Notes: generated by a model from the sequence alone, not told the origin. A stretch of DNA of 64,000 nucleotides from Nostoc punctiforme NIES-2108 (GCA_003326195.1 LXQE01000152.1:127902-191901); one strand, 5' to 3'; shown: positions 35,537 through 45,765, numbered from the stretch's first letter. A program made the numbers and translations.

Positions 35537-36395
35537 TGGATAGTGCCGTAAACGTGCTAACTATTCATATAATGGCTCATGATTTTTGAAGCACAAGTTC
35601 AGGCAATGTATAGGATAGAGTATGCCTACATAACTTCTCAAATTCCGTTAATAAATAACTACTAGGTGAGTGGTATGTTATGTCTTAAAAAGAGATACCC
35701 TAATACCCAGATTTCAACCTATCAATAAGTAACAGAGGTCAATAATCAATCAGACTGAATGATAGATGATACATTCGATAATTTAAACTGAATGATAGAT
35801 TATACAGATAACATCCTGAAAGCTACCTAACACATAAATAAAATAAAATTTTCAGTTATAAAAATAAATTTTTAGTGTGCTTCGTCTCATCCCCCTCTAG
35901 CAATGCTCCAGTTTTGCTCGTCAAGGGTGTAATTAGGATGTCTTGAGAAACATCTGGCACACTTACAACGTTCTTAAGCAAAGATTCGATAAGCCAAAAT
36001 ACGAATGGCATAAGATGTGTGAAGTACAAAGTTTAGTTGATACGTAACCCTATGGCTCGGCTGCTTTTTTGCGTTAAATAGTTACAGGTTACAATAATAA
36101 GTAACTACTATTCTGTTGCCAAAAACAGTCCATGAAGTTCAATGTAACAATCTTGCAGGCGAATGTCGTTAAATCCTAATTTAACTAGGCTGTTGTGGCT
36201 AAAATCATAATAGTTGAGCCAGTTACAACAGCGATCGCACAATCAGGCATCCCGTTGATATAATTTACCTCTAAACTGAGTTGAGCAATTGTCAAAGCTT
36301 TTTGGTACAGTATTCTAGAAAATCCATATCACGAAAATAGGCGATCGCTCATTGCAATTGCCAGTTTATTGCTCAAAATCTAGAATGCAGTTGCT
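35537..36395. other. long intergenic region between divergent cluster and topA, no gene seen
   Basis: 860 bases, AT-rich at the left. It contains a direct repeat of ACTGAATGATAGATGATAC / ACTGAATGATAGATTATAC with a 33-base period (35754 and 35787) and three to four HIP1-like GCGATCGC motifs near topA. No ORF of note. The promoter regions of both flanking genes must lie here. Confidence 0.45.
35754..35805. repeat. 19-base direct repeat, 33-base period
   Basis: ACTGAATGATAGATGATAC at 35754-35772 and ACTGAATGATAGATTATAC at 35787-35805 differ at one base. It lies about 220 bases upstream of the AAA ATPase start and could be a binding-site pair for a regulator of that cluster. Confidence 0.55.
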
Positions 36396-38564
36396 ATGAT
36401 CAAACGCCTGCTTGTAGTAGAGTCTCCCGGAAAAGTCAAAAAACTTAGTCAAATTCTGGGTTCGGATTGGAAAGTTCTAGCCAGTTGTGGCCATATCCGG
36501 GAACTCAGCAATGAAGGAGACGATTCCTTGGGCTTCGTCATGGATGGCAGTAATGTCCGGTGCAATTACGTCCCGCGTGACCAACGAGCAAAAGAAACAA
36601 TCCAGAAGCTCAAGTCTGCGGTGAGGCAGGTTGATGAAGTTGTCTTAGCAACTGACCCAGACCGGGAAGGTGAGACAATCGCTTGGCATCTCAAAGAAAC
36701 GCTGGGTTTAAGGGAACCGAAACGAGTAATTTATACTGAGATTACAGCATCGGCGGTGCAGAGTGCGATCGCTAATCCCAGAAAGCTAGACCAAAATTTA
36801 ATCGGTGCTGGACTGTGCCGAGATTGCCTAGACAAGTTGGTGGGTTATAAAGGTAGCCCTTTAGTTTGGGCATTGAATAACGGCGCTAAAAGTGTTGGCA
36901 GAGTTCAAAGCGCGACATTGCACTTGATTTGTCAGCGAGAAAACGAAATTCTGGCTTTTGTCCCCCAAGATTATTGGAGTGTTTGGGTAGATTATGCGGA
37001 AGGATTTCGGGCTTTTTACAAAGGGACGATTGATTCTGCGAAAGATGCGGCAGAGCAAGAAACTGAAACTCACGATGACGCAAAGGTAGGTAATAGTCCA
37101 GAAACACCGGAGTCTAAGCGCGTTCTTTCGGAAGCAGAGGCTACACGTTTAGTTGAAGAAGCACAGCGACATCCTCATCAGGTGATTCATTATGAAGGAA
37201 AAATTGTTAACCGCCAGCCACCGCCACCATTTACAACCTCCAGCCTTCAGCAAGCAGCCGGTTCAAAGTTGAGGTTTGCTCCCGACAAAACCATGATTGT
37301 TGCCCAAAAGCTTTATGAGGCAGGGCTGATAACATATATGCGAACAGATTCAGTAATGCTGAGTCCAGAATTTTGTGCCAGCGCCCGTAAATGGTTGGAG
37401 CAAAATGATCCGCCGAATGTACCGCAGCAAGTCGCCAAGCATCGTAGTAGCAAATCGGCTCAAGAAGGACATGAAGCCATTCGTCCAACTGATGTGTTTT
37501 GTCCCTCAGTTCAATTGCGCTTAGAACTTCCTGATGATGAGTTTAATCTGTATGTGATGATTTGGAAACGGTCAATTGCTTCTCAGTGTCGTGCTGCCCA
37601 ATTGCGTAAAACTTTGGTTATTACTCGGTCTGGTTCTCTACTGTGGTCAGCCAGAGGGCAAGTAATTGAATTTTACGGTTATGCTCGGTACTGGAACAAT
37701 CTCAGCAAGGATAGTGTTTTACCTTCATTACAACAGGGACAAGTATTAAAACTGGAGAATGCTGGACATGAAAAGAAGCAGACGCAGCCACCACCCCGTT
37801 ACAGTGAACCAAAATTGGTGCAACTGATGGAACGTAAAGGAATTGGTCGCCCAAGTACTTATGCTCCTACTGTTGCTACTTTAAAAAAACGAAATTATGT
37901 CGAGTTGAAAAAAGACCATCTGCAACCGACAGCGTTAGGGTTAGAAGTTGATGCGTTTTTGCTCAAAGCACTGCCGGATTTACTAGAGGCGGAATTCACA
38001 GCAAAAATGGAGGATGCTCTTGATGCAATTTCTGAAGGAAAGAATTCTTGGCAGCATTATTTAACTAGTTGGAATCAGAATTACTTTATACCAGCGCTCT
38101 CCAAAGCTAAAACTGTAGTTGCGAGTTCCCCAAAAGGTAAAGCTAATGTGATAACTGAGCGCAAATATGAAACTTCTAAAACGCGATGCCCTGAGTGCAA
38201 AAATTTTCTCGCCAAAATTCCGAGTACTAAGGTTAAAAAGAAATATTTCCTCAAATGCACAAAAGGCTGTGATGTCGTGCTATTTTGGAGCGACTTTAAT
38301 AAAACTTGGCAGCCACCACGAACGAAAGCAGTTGAGGCTGAGAATCAACAAAAGCCTCCTGTGAAGATTACAGCATATCCCTGCCCGGTATGTAAGAAAC
38401 CTTTAGAAGAGTACAGTTATATCAAAGAGGGACAGAGTAAGAAAATGTTGCGATGTTCTGACTCACAATCCCGTAAGGATACCAAACATAAAGATGTGGC
38501 TTATTTCACTACGCAAAAAGGGTGGTGGAGTCCTAAGTTTGGGGAGTTAGGAGTTAAAAGTTAG
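36396..38564 (+). CDS. topA: type IA DNA topoisomerase (second, short TopA-type)
   Basis: 722 residues. The TOPRIM domain is at the N-terminus (VVESPGKVKKLSQIL with the catalytic Glu, and ATDPDREGETIAWHL with the Mg-binding acids at about 92-96). The active-site Tyr314 is in LITYMRTDSVML. The GIGRPSTYAPTVATL segment and the end of the core at about residue 560 are normal. Two Cys-rich zinc-ribbon-like units follow (CPECKNFLAKIP...KCTKGC and CPVCKKPLEEYS...RCSD). Housekeeping cyanobacterial TopA is usually longer, near 850-900 residues, with more tail repeats. So this may be an accessory paralogue, with the symbol used for the family. It relaxes negative supercoils. Confidence 0.85.
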   Translation: MIKRLLVVESPGKVKKLSQILGSDWKVLASCGHIRELSNEGDDSLGFVMDGSNVRCNYVPRDQRAKETIQKLKSAVRQVDEVVLATDPDREGETIAWHLKETLGLREPKRVIYTEITASAVQSAIANPRKLDQNLIGAGLCRDCLDKLVGYKGSPLVWALNNGAKSVGRVQSATLHLICQRENEILAFVPQDYWSVWVDYAEGFRAFYKGTIDSAKDAAEQETETHDDAKVGNSPETPESKRVLSEAEATRLVEEAQRHPHQVIHYEGKIVNRQPPPPFTTSSLQQAAGSKLRFAPDKTMIVAQKLYEAGLITYMRTDSVMLSPEFCASARKWLEQNDPPNVPQQVAKHRSSKSAQEGHEAIRPTDVFCPSVQLRLELPDDEFNLYVMIWKRSIASQCRAAQLRKTLVITRSGSLLWSARGQVIEFYGYARYWNNLSKDSVLPSLQQGQVLKLENAGHEKKQTQPPPRYSEPKLVQLMERKGIGRPSTYAPTVATLKKRNYVELKKDHLQPTALGLEVDAFLLKALPDLLEAEFTAKMEDALDAISEGKNSWQHYLTSWNQNYFIPALSKAKTVVASSPKGKANVITERKYETSKTRCPECKNFLAKIPSTKVKKKYFLKCTKGCDVVLFWSDFNKTWQPPRTKAVEAENQQKPPVKITAYPCPVCKKPLEEYSYIKEGQSKKMLRCSDSQSRKDTKHKDVAYFTTQKGWWSPKFGELGVKS

Positions 38565-38598
38565 GAGTTTTGAATTAATAACTCCTCACTTATCACTC

Positions 38599-39120
38599 CT
38601 AACTCCTAACTTTATTTAGTTTACCCGCAAGTTCTGCGGGGTTTATCTGCTCGTAGTGTTCAAAGGGTTGGTGAATCCAGGGGTTGTCAGGCAGATAATC
38701 AACATAATAATCGGGTGCTATAACTGAACAAGCTTTATACCAAAGAACGGCGGTGCGAATTTCCTCAATGGGGAAATCAATATTTTGCTTGAGCCAAGGT
38801 ATAGTCTGTTGGAGTGTGATCCCAGAATCTACTAAGTCATCCACTAGGAGAATGCGCGAACTTAACTTTTCGGTAGTCATTGTCAAGTGACGAGAGAAAA
38901 CTAAATTACTTCTTTCTTGCTTGCCACTGCCACTGTAAGATGAGGTTGCTAAAATTGCCAGTGGTTGCTGGTATATACGGGAAAGAATATCTCCAACTCG
39001 TAGTCCTCCTCTGGCAAGACATATAATCTGGTTGAATTCCCAACCTGATTGATAAATCTGAATAGCCAGTTGTTCAATTTTTTGGTGATAATCTGACCAA
39101 GAAACATAAAGGTCTGGCAT
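38599..39120 (-). CDS. phosphoribosyltransferase domain protein
   Basis: 173 residues of the type I PRTase fold. ICLARGGLRVGDILSR (about residues 32-47) is the pyrophosphate-side loop, and ILLVDDLVDSGITLQQT (about 89-105) the PRPP-binding motif with its acidic pair. The YKACSVIAPDYYVDYLPDNPW end resembles xanthine/hypoxanthine PRTase-like proteins. The exact base is not deducible, so purine salvage is only likely. A 3' tandem repeat (AACTCCTAAC, 38545-38612) abuts its end and runs into the topA 3' end. The gene is convergent with topA and divergent from the MFS gene. Confidence 0.8.
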   Translation of the reverse strand: MPDLYVSWSDYHQKIEQLAIQIYQSGWEFNQIICLARGGLRVGDILSRIYQQPLAILATSSYSGSGKQERSNLVFSRHLTMTTEKLSSRILLVDDLVDSGITLQQTIPWLKQNIDFPIEEIRTAVLWYKACSVIAPDYYVDYLPDNPWIHQPFEHYEQINPAELAGKLNKVRS

Positions 39121-39153
39121 AAGTCTAACGGGAGTGGTAGATGGCTGTATTGA

Positions 39154-39178
39154 AGGCGATGTCTACGACGGGCTATTT
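39154..39178. repeat. dispersed small repeat GGCGATGTCTACGACGGGCTA
   Basis: A copy of the dispersed repeat GCGATGTCTACGACGGGCTA...CGTCGC, located in the spacer between the phosphoribosyltransferase and the MFS gene. Related DNA encodes the end of the TPR protein. Confidence 0.55.
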
Positions 39179-39207
39179 GCCGTCGCAGATTTTTTATTTT
39201 AGTATGA

Positions 39208-40671
39208 GTGCAAAGTTTTATGAATGATTCTACAGCTGATGGCGGTGCCAAACGAGATATTCTCAGTGAAAAACTCGACTTAAAAACAAAGCTGGCTTAC
39301 GGCGCAGGAGATTTAGGGCCAGCAATCACCGCAAATATCTCCGTCTTTTTTCTGCTGGTTTTCTTCACGAATGTTGCTGGTATCCCTGCGGGTTTAGCTG
39401 GCAGTATTTTGATGATTGGCAAAATCTGGGATGGCATAAACGATCCGTTTGTCGGCTTTCTGACTGATAAAACGAAATCTCGTCGTTGGGGGCGTCGTCT
39501 TCCTTGGATGTTTTATGGGGCAATCCCCTTTGGAATTTTCTTTTTCTTGCAGTGGATTGTACCGCAATTTAGTGCAAATCAGAGTGAGAATATTTGGCCA
39601 TTATTTTGGTATTACGTAGTCATTGGGGTGATATCTCAGGCGTTTTACACGGTTGTAAATTTGCCTTATACGGCGATGACTCCAGAATTAACTCAAGATT
39701 ATGACGAACGCACCAGCCTTAACAGCTATCGCTTTACATTTTCTATTGGTGGCAGCATTTTATCGTTGATTTTAACGCAAATTGTTTTTTCGCTGATTGC
39801 CGATCGCAAACAACAATATCTTGTTTTAGCAGCAGTTTGTACAGTAATTTCGATTTTAGGATTATATTGGTGCGTTTTTGGAGTCCGCGATCGCATCTTA
39901 GCTTTTGAGGCTAAACGCAGCCAAACCGAGGAACCTGCATCTCTGCCTTTCTTTGAACAGCTAAAAATTGTCTTTAGCAACCGACCTTTTTTATTTGTTA
40001 TTGGTATATATCTTTGTTCTTGGCTGGGTGTGCAGGTAACAGCCAGCATTATTCCCTATTTTGTAGTCAATTGTATGGGACTCAAAGAATCAGATGTGCC
40101 CACAGTCATGATTGCAGTCCAAGGAACTGCTCTGTTGATGCTATTTGTCTGGGGAGCGTTGAGTAAAAAAATCGGCAAAAAAGTTGTTTATTTTCTGGGA
40201 ATGAGTTTGTGGATTATAGCCGCCGCCGGACTATTTTTCTTACAGCCTGGTCAAATAGTTTTGATGTATGTGATGGCTGTGATGGCAGGTATTGGTGTAT
40301 CCACAGCTTATCTAATTCCCTGGTCAATGATTCCAGATGTGATTGAATTAGATGAACTGCAAACCGGACAACGCAGAGAAGGCATTTTTTATGGCTTCAT
40401 GGTTTTGCTGCAAAAATTTGGTTTAGCTTTGGGGCTATTTTTGGTGGGAAATTCTTTGCAAGTATCGGGTTTCAAAGAATCTGTAGCCGGAAGTCCACTA
40501 CCCATCCAGCCGGAATCAGCACTGTTTGCTATTCGCGTTGCCGTTGGGCCCATACCGACAGTTTGTTTGATTTTTGGCTTAGTTTTAACGTATTTTTACC
40601 CAATTACCCGCGAGATGCACGCTGAAATTATGCTGAAACTCAAAGAACGGCAAGAGAAGAGGGGGAGTTAA
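39208..40671 (+). CDS. MFS symporter of the GPH (MelB) family
   Basis: A 487-residue twelve-helix transporter. The first frame start is GTG 39208; ATG 39220 (MNDSTADGG) is also possible. KLAYGAGDLGPAITANISVFFLL at the first helix, ILMIGKIWDGINDPFVGFLTDKTKSRRWGRRLPWM after it (the GPH cation-site and RRWGRR loop) and YTAMTPELTQDYDERTSLNSYRF are diagnostic. GPH proteins move glycosides, pentosides or hexuronides with Na+ or H+. No sugar catabolic genes are nearby, so the substrate is open. Confidence 0.88.
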   Translation: MQSFMNDSTADGGAKRDILSEKLDLKTKLAYGAGDLGPAITANISVFFLLVFFTNVAGIPAGLAGSILMIGKIWDGINDPFVGFLTDKTKSRRWGRRLPWMFYGAIPFGIFFFLQWIVPQFSANQSENIWPLFWYYVVIGVISQAFYTVVNLPYTAMTPELTQDYDERTSLNSYRFTFSIGGSILSLILTQIVFSLIADRKQQYLVLAAVCTVISILGLYWCVFGVRDRILAFEAKRSQTEEPASLPFFEQLKIVFSNRPFLFVIGIYLCSWLGVQVTASIIPYFVVNCMGLKESDVPTVMIAVQGTALLMLFVWGALSKKIGKKVVYFLGMSLWIIAAAGLFFLQPGQIVLMYVMAVMAGIGVSTAYLIPWSMIPDVIELDELQTGQRREGIFYGFMVLLQKFGLALGLFLVGNSLQVSGFKESVAGSPLPIQPESALFAIRVAVGPIPTVCLIFGLVLTYFYPITREMHAEIMLKLKERQEKRGS

Positions 40672-40912
40672 GGGGCTGGGGTGCATATTAAAGGTTACTG
40701 GGTTTGGGAAAATTCCATACCTTTACCCTTTTCCCCACAATGCCAAGAAGTCTATAGATCAAAAATAAATAAAGGCACAATGGCTTAAAACAATTTCTCT
40801 CCAAAAGGGGTAGGCTAAAAAATAAATTATTAGTACACTAATGTTTAGTTTAACTAATATTGCGCTTATCTAATTAGAATCAATCGCAACCAACCATTTT
40901 GCGGAAGATGCG

Positions 40913-42376
40913 ATGTCTAACGAGAAGCTAGTATGTGTCTGTGCTTCCCCTTTCCCCCAGATTGTTGATATGCGCTGTTTAGCTCCTGTTCAGACGATAA
41001 AGCCTTCGTCTTTGGCTGCTGAAACTGTTCCTCGTTTTCAGAGCATTATTCAAAGAGGGCGGTTCTCGCTACTTATATTAAGTCTAGCCTACTTGTGTAG
41101 TGCCTGTAATGCTTCCGAAGCCCAATCAAGTGGCAAAGAAGCAGGAAAAAAACGAGCTGTGCCAGTGGTGATTGCTACTGCGACTCAAAAAACTATTCCA
41201 ATACAGCTATCGGCGACGGGAACAGTGGAAGCATATTCTACGGTATCTGTCAAGTCTCAGGTGGGTGGTCAGCTTACTGGTGTCTATTTTCAGCAAGGAC
41301 AGAACGTTAAAAAAGGAGACTTGTTATTTAAAATTGATTCTCGTCCTTTACAAGCTGCGCTGATGCAAGCTAATGCTGCCAAAGCGAAAGATTTAGCCCA
41401 GGTGAAACAGGCACAGGCAAATGTCCTCAAAGCGATCGCTCAAGTAAACCAGGCAAAAGCGAATGTAGTCAAGGATAAAGCCCAGGCAACAAATGCAGAT
41501 GCACAAGCGCAACGTTATAGTAGTTTGCTCAAGCAAGGGGCAATAAGTAAAGAACAGGCCGAACAGTATCAAACCAGTGCTGATGCTCAACAAGCGACGG
41601 TGAACGCAGATCAAGGTGGTGTGGCAAATGCTCAAGCAGCAGTGGCGGCAGCCCAAGCAGATGTCCAAAACGCCCAGGCACTAGTAGCATCAGATGAAGC
41701 TGCGATCGACAATGCCAAAGTTCAGCTTTCTTATAGTTCTATTTACTCGCCAATTGCCGGACGCACAGGTAGCCTAAAGCTAAATCAAGGCAACTTGGTA
41801 CAGGCGAATGCCGACGACCCGCTAATTACAATCAGCCAAATTCGCCCGATTTACGTCAACTTTTCTATTCCCCAACGATTGCTGCCAGATATAAAAAAAT
41901 ACAGTGCAAATAACGGCAAGTTAAAAGTCGATGCTTTACCTCCTAAAGATGCAGGGCATCCAGTACGGGGCGAACTAACTTTTGTTGATAGTGGAGTCAA
42001 TACCCAAACAGGCACTATTCAACTTAAGGGTACTTTTGCCAATGCTGATGAGCGCCTGTTTCCAGGGCAGTTTGTCAATGTAGTACTCAAACTCAGCGAA
42101 GAACCAAATGCCATTACTGTTCCTTCTCAGGCGGTACAGAGTGGACAACAGGGGCAGTTTGTGTATGTAGTTAAACCTGACAAAACAGCAGAAATGCGTT
42201 TAATTACCGTCGGCGACACCGTTGGAAATGAAACGGTAATTAAGCAAGGGGTGAAACCAGGTGAGCAAGTAGTTACTGATGGACAATTTAACCTCGTGCC
42301 TGGTGCCACAGTCCAAGTGAAACCGGAAGTAGGAAGCAGGGGGGCAGAGGGGCAGGGGGGAAATAATAACTCCTAA
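40913..42376 (+). CDS. RND efflux periplasmic adaptor (HlyD/AcrA family), lipoprotein-like
   Basis: 487 residues. The frame starts at ATG 40913, but the N-terminal 60 residues look unusual for this family. ATG 40970 (MRCLAPVQ) gives a more typical protein, with a hydrophobic signal and a lipobox-type LCSAC at about residue 62 of the long frame. A biotinyl-lipoyl-like hairpin (VKSQVGGQLTGVYFQQGQNV) follows, then a long alanine/glutamine-rich coiled-coil (about 140-250), the beta-barrel and the C-terminal domain. The last residues (GSRGAEGQGGNNNS) come from a GGGGCAGAGGGGCAGG-type repeat. It is 60 bp upstream of the RND permease and should form one operon with it. Confidence 0.88.
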   Translation: MSNEKLVCVCASPFPQIVDMRCLAPVQTIKPSSLAAETVPRFQSIIQRGRFSLLILSLAYLCSACNASEAQSSGKEAGKKRAVPVVIATATQKTIPIQLSATGTVEAYSTVSVKSQVGGQLTGVYFQQGQNVKKGDLLFKIDSRPLQAALMQANAAKAKDLAQVKQAQANVLKAIAQVNQAKANVVKDKAQATNADAQAQRYSSLLKQGAISKEQAEQYQTSADAQQATVNADQGGVANAQAAVAAAQADVQNAQALVASDEAAIDNAKVQLSYSSIYSPIAGRTGSLKLNQGNLVQANADDPLITISQIRPIYVNFSIPQRLLPDIKKYSANNGKLKVDALPPKDAGHPVRGELTFVDSGVNTQTGTIQLKGTFANADERLFPGQFVNVVLKLSEEPNAITVPSQAVQSGQQGQFVYVVKPDKTAEMRLITVGDTVGNETVIKQGVKPGEQVVTDGQFNLVPGATVQVKPEVGSRGAEGQGGNNNS

Positions 42377-42436
42377 CTCAGGACTCAGGACTCAGGACTC
42401 AGCACTCATAACTCAGCACTCATCCAAGGGAACGCG

Positions 42437-45400
42437 ATGAACATTTCCGAGCTATTTATCCGGCGTCCAATCATGACGACTCTAGTTATGGTTGGCATTT
42501 TGATATTTGGGCTGATTGGTTATCAACAGCTACCCGTTAGCGACTTGCCTAATGTAGATTATCCAACACTCCAGGTAACAGCTAATTTGCCCGGAGCTAG
42601 CCCTGAAACGATGGCTGCCTCAGTTGCAACTCCCTTAGAGCAGCAGTTTTCGAGCATAGCGGGATTGAGTTCGATGAACTCTACCAGTTCTTTGGGTACT
42701 ACACAACTGACGCTGCAATTTGACCTCAATCGAGATATCGACGGCGCAGCCCAGGATGTGCAGTCTGCTATTTCTAAGGGAGCGAAGCAGTTACCGACTA
42801 ATATGCCTAATCCGCCATCTTACCGAAAGGTAAATCCGGCGGATCAACCAGTTCTTTATATCTCCCTGAATTCTTCTATTCTGCCCCTCTCAACTGTAGA
42901 CAAATATGCTGAGACATTGCTGGCACAACGCCTGTCAATGGTGGATGGGGTGGCGCAAGTGCAGGTTTTTGGTTCTCAAAAGTACGCGGTACGAATTCAA
43001 CTTGACCCCGAATCGCTGAGTGTAAAGGGAATAGGAATTGATGAAGTAGCTGATGCGATCGCTAATGGAAATGTCAATCTACCTACTGGGACACTTTACG
43101 GTCAACAGCAGAATTCTACCATCCAAGCAAATGGTCAACTTAATGATGCTGCCAGCTATCGTTCCCTGAATGTGGCTTATCAAAACGGCGCACCAGTGCA
43201 GTTAGGTGAACTAGGTCAAGTTCTGGACAGCGTGGAAAATGATAAGATTGCCAGTTGGTATTTTCCTGTCAAGAAGGAGAGTAAAGGCGCACAGGAGAAA
43301 TCCTCAATCCAAAATCCAAAATCTAAAATCCAAAATTCTGGTGTGCGAGCGATCGTTTTGGCAATTCAGCGCCAACCGGGAACTAATACTGTTCAAGTAG
43401 TAGATGCAATCAAGAAACTGTTACCCACCTTTCGGACACAGATTCCGGCGGCTGTGAACATGGATATTCTCTACGATCGCTCCCAATCAATTCGCGAGTC
43501 GGTGGATGATGTACAATTCACGCTGTTGCTCACCATCGCTCTGGTGGTGCTGGTAATCTTTCTGTTTCTCCGCAATATCTCTGCAACAGTCATTCCCAGT
43601 TTGGCAGTACCGCTTTCGATAGTAGCGACTTTTGGAGTCATGGTGTTGCTGGGCTTCTCCCTCGATAACCTGTCGCTGATGGCGTTAACCCTATCAGTAG
43701 GTTTCGTGGTTGATGATGCCGTAGTTATGCTGGAGAACATTGTCCGCCACATGGAAATGGGTGAAAGCCGGATGGAAGCAGCCCTAAATGGTTCTAAAGA
43801 AATTGGTTTCACAATTTTATCTATGACCATTTCTTTAGTAGCAGTATTTATCCCCATACTTTTCATGGAAGGCATTCTGGGGCGATTATTCCGCGAGTTT
43901 GCTGTTACTATCAGCGTTGCAATCTTGGTATCTGGCGTAATTTCCCTCAGCTTAACGCCAATGCTGTGTTCCAGATTCTTGAGTCCACCTCATCATGAGC
44001 AAGAGAGTGAGGGGGCAGGGAAGCAGGGGGACAGGGGAGCAGGGGAGCAGATGAGCATGGAAGAAATTCTTAATTCTCAGTCTCCAGATCCCAATCCCTT
44101 ATTGCCAGAGGAGGCTCCACCTTCCCCAGCCCCTAGTCTCCAGTCCCGAATCAAAAATTTCAACCGTCGTCTTTATAACTTTTCAGAAAACATTTTTAAT
44201 GTGATATTGGGCGGATACGATTGGAGTTTGAAGAAATCACTCAAGTATCACCGCACGACGATGGTGATTTCGGGAGCGATTCTTGTAGCGACAGTGTATC
44301 TATTTATAATTGTGCCTAAAGGTTTTGTTCCTAACGCAGATGTTGGACAAATTACGGCAACTACTCAGGCATCAGAGGATATATCCTTTGATGAGATGGT
44401 AAAACATCAACAGGCTGTAGCTGCGATCGCTTACCGCGATCCGAATGTCGATTCCATCAACTCTAGTGTCGGGGCTGGCGGCCCAAATGCTTCCGCCAAC
44501 GCGGGACGAATTTTAATCGAACTCAAGCCTCGCCATGAGCGTCATCTCAATGCTGATGAAGTTGTGCAGGAACTCCGACCGAAATTGTCAGTTGTGCCTG
44601 GAATCAAAGTCTTCTTGCAAAATCCCCCAGCCATCAATGTCGGTGGACAACAGACAAAAGCGCAGTATCAATTTACTCTGCAAACTCCCAACATTCAGGA
44701 ACTTTACCAGTATGCTCCAGCTTTAGAAGAGAAATTGCGATCGCTATCAGATTTACAAGATGTTAACAGTGATTTGCAAATCAAGAATCCGCAAGTCAAA
44801 GTAGACATCAACCGCGACCAAGCTTCGGCTCTAGGTTTGACCGCCAATCAAATCGAAACTGCTCTGAGTAATGCTTATGGCACTCGCCAAGTTTCTACCA
44901 TCTACGCCCCCGATAGCCAGTATCAAGTAATTATGGGCGTGGAACCAAAATATCAGCAAAATGCCAATGCTTTAGATTTACTCTCAGTTCGCGCCCCTAG
45001 TGGACAACTTGTACCTCTTAACGCTGTCGCAACCTTGAGCAAAGATGTGGGCCCCTTAACTATTAACCACAAAGGGCAACTAGCATCTGTCACCTTCTCC
45101 TTTAACCTCAAACCAGGAGTATCACTCGGTAACGTCACTGGCAAAATTGAGGAACTCGCCCGTCAAACCCTGCCACCTACTATTAGTACAGGTTTCCAAG
45201 GTTCAGCGCAAGCATTTCAATCTTCAATTCAGGGTTTAGGATTGCTACTGCTAGTTGCCATCTTGGTGATTTATATCGTGCTGGGGATTCTCTACGAGAA
45301 CTTCATTCACCCACTGACAATCCTTTCTAGCTTACCCTCCGCTGGATTTGGGGCAATACTGACCCTGTTGCTGTTTCAAGTTGACTTGAATATTTACGCC

Positions 45401-45757
45401 TTCGTGGGCATTATCCTGCTAGTTGGCATCGTGAAGAAAAACGGGATCATGATGGTTGACTTTGCGATTATTGCCCGTCAAAACGGTAAAACGCCCTATG
45501 AAGCTATCTATGAAGCCTGCTTAGTGAGGTTCCGTCCAATTATGATGACCACAATGGCAGCACTTATGGGTACGCTACCCATTGCCCTTGGTTTGGGAGC
45601 CGGAGCAGATACACGCCGTCCCCTTGGTTTAGCTGTAGTTGGGGGATTAGTGTTCTCACAGTTTCTCACACTTTATTTAACACCTGTTTTCTACACCTAC
45701 ATGGAGTCTTGGCAAACAAAGCTCAAAAAGCGCAGTTGGCGCAAACAGCCAATTTGA
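42437..45757 (+). CDS. RND multidrug/solute efflux permease (AcrB/MdtB-type)
   Basis: 1106 residues with twelve membrane helices and two large periplasmic loops (about residues 35-365 and 640-950). ISELFIRRPIMTTLVMVGIL starts the first helix. The proton-relay pair Asp-Asp is in SVGFVVDDAVVMLENIVRH (about 425-443) and the partner Lys in ILLVGIVKKNGIMMVDFA. Helices near residues 930-1090 complete the pump. Two tracts of spacer-type repeat sit in frame: KSSIQNPKSKIQNSG at about 289-303 and a Gly/Gln/Glu-rich stretch at about 520-540, both in loops. No outer-membrane partner is adjacent, so it probably shares a TolC-like channel. A hairpin follows the stop. Confidence 0.92.
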   Translation: MNISELFIRRPIMTTLVMVGILIFGLIGYQQLPVSDLPNVDYPTLQVTANLPGASPETMAASVATPLEQQFSSIAGLSSMNSTSSLGTTQLTLQFDLNRDIDGAAQDVQSAISKGAKQLPTNMPNPPSYRKVNPADQPVLYISLNSSILPLSTVDKYAETLLAQRLSMVDGVAQVQVFGSQKYAVRIQLDPESLSVKGIGIDEVADAIANGNVNLPTGTLYGQQQNSTIQANGQLNDAASYRSLNVAYQNGAPVQLGELGQVLDSVENDKIASWYFPVKKESKGAQEKSSIQNPKSKIQNSGVRAIVLAIQRQPGTNTVQVVDAIKKLLPTFRTQIPAAVNMDILYDRSQSIRESVDDVQFTLLLTIALVVLVIFLFLRNISATVIPSLAVPLSIVATFGVMVLLGFSLDNLSLMALTLSVGFVVDDAVVMLENIVRHMEMGESRMEAALNGSKEIGFTILSMTISLVAVFIPILFMEGILGRLFREFAVTISVAILVSGVISLSLTPMLCSRFLSPPHHEQESEGAGKQGDRGAGEQMSMEEILNSQSPDPNPLLPEEAPPSPAPSLQSRIKNFNRRLYNFSENIFNVILGGYDWSLKKSLKYHRTTMVISGAILVATVYLFIIVPKGFVPNADVGQITATTQASEDISFDEMVKHQQAVAAIAYRDPNVDSINSSVGAGGPNASANAGRILIELKPRHERHLNADEVVQELRPKLSVVPGIKVFLQNPPAINVGGQQTKAQYQFTLQTPNIQELYQYAPALEEKLRSLSDLQDVNSDLQIKNPQVKVDINRDQASALGLTANQIETALSNAYGTRQVSTIYAPDSQYQVIMGVEPKYQQNANALDLLSVRAPSGQLVPLNAVATLSKDVGPLTINHKGQLASVTFSFNLKPGVSLGNVTGKIEELARQTLPPTISTGFQGSAQAFQSSIQGLGLLLLVAILVIYIVLGILYENFIHPLTILSSLPSAGFGAILTLLLFQVDLNIYAFVGIILLVGIVKKNGIMMVDFAIIARQNGKTPYEAIYEACLVRFRPIMMTTMAALMGTLPIALGLGAGADTRRPLGLAVVGGLVFSQFLTLYLTPVFYTYMESWQTKLKKRSWRKQPI
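43301..43341 (+). repeat. in-frame AATCCAAAATCCAAA repeat in RND permease
   Basis: Tandem units AATCCAAAATC(C/T)AAA, the same as intergenic cyanobacterial tracts, encode KSSIQNPKSKIQNS in the first periplasmic loop without breaking the frame. Confidence 0.8.
43996..44053 (+). repeat. in-frame GCAGGGGGACAGGGGAGCAG tract in RND permease
   Basis: A purine repeat of the spacer type (compare 10703-10740). It encodes EGAGKQGDRGAGEQM between two helices, in the cytoplasmic loop between the two halves, with the frame kept. Confidence 0.8.
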
Positions 45758-45765
45758 AACTCCCC

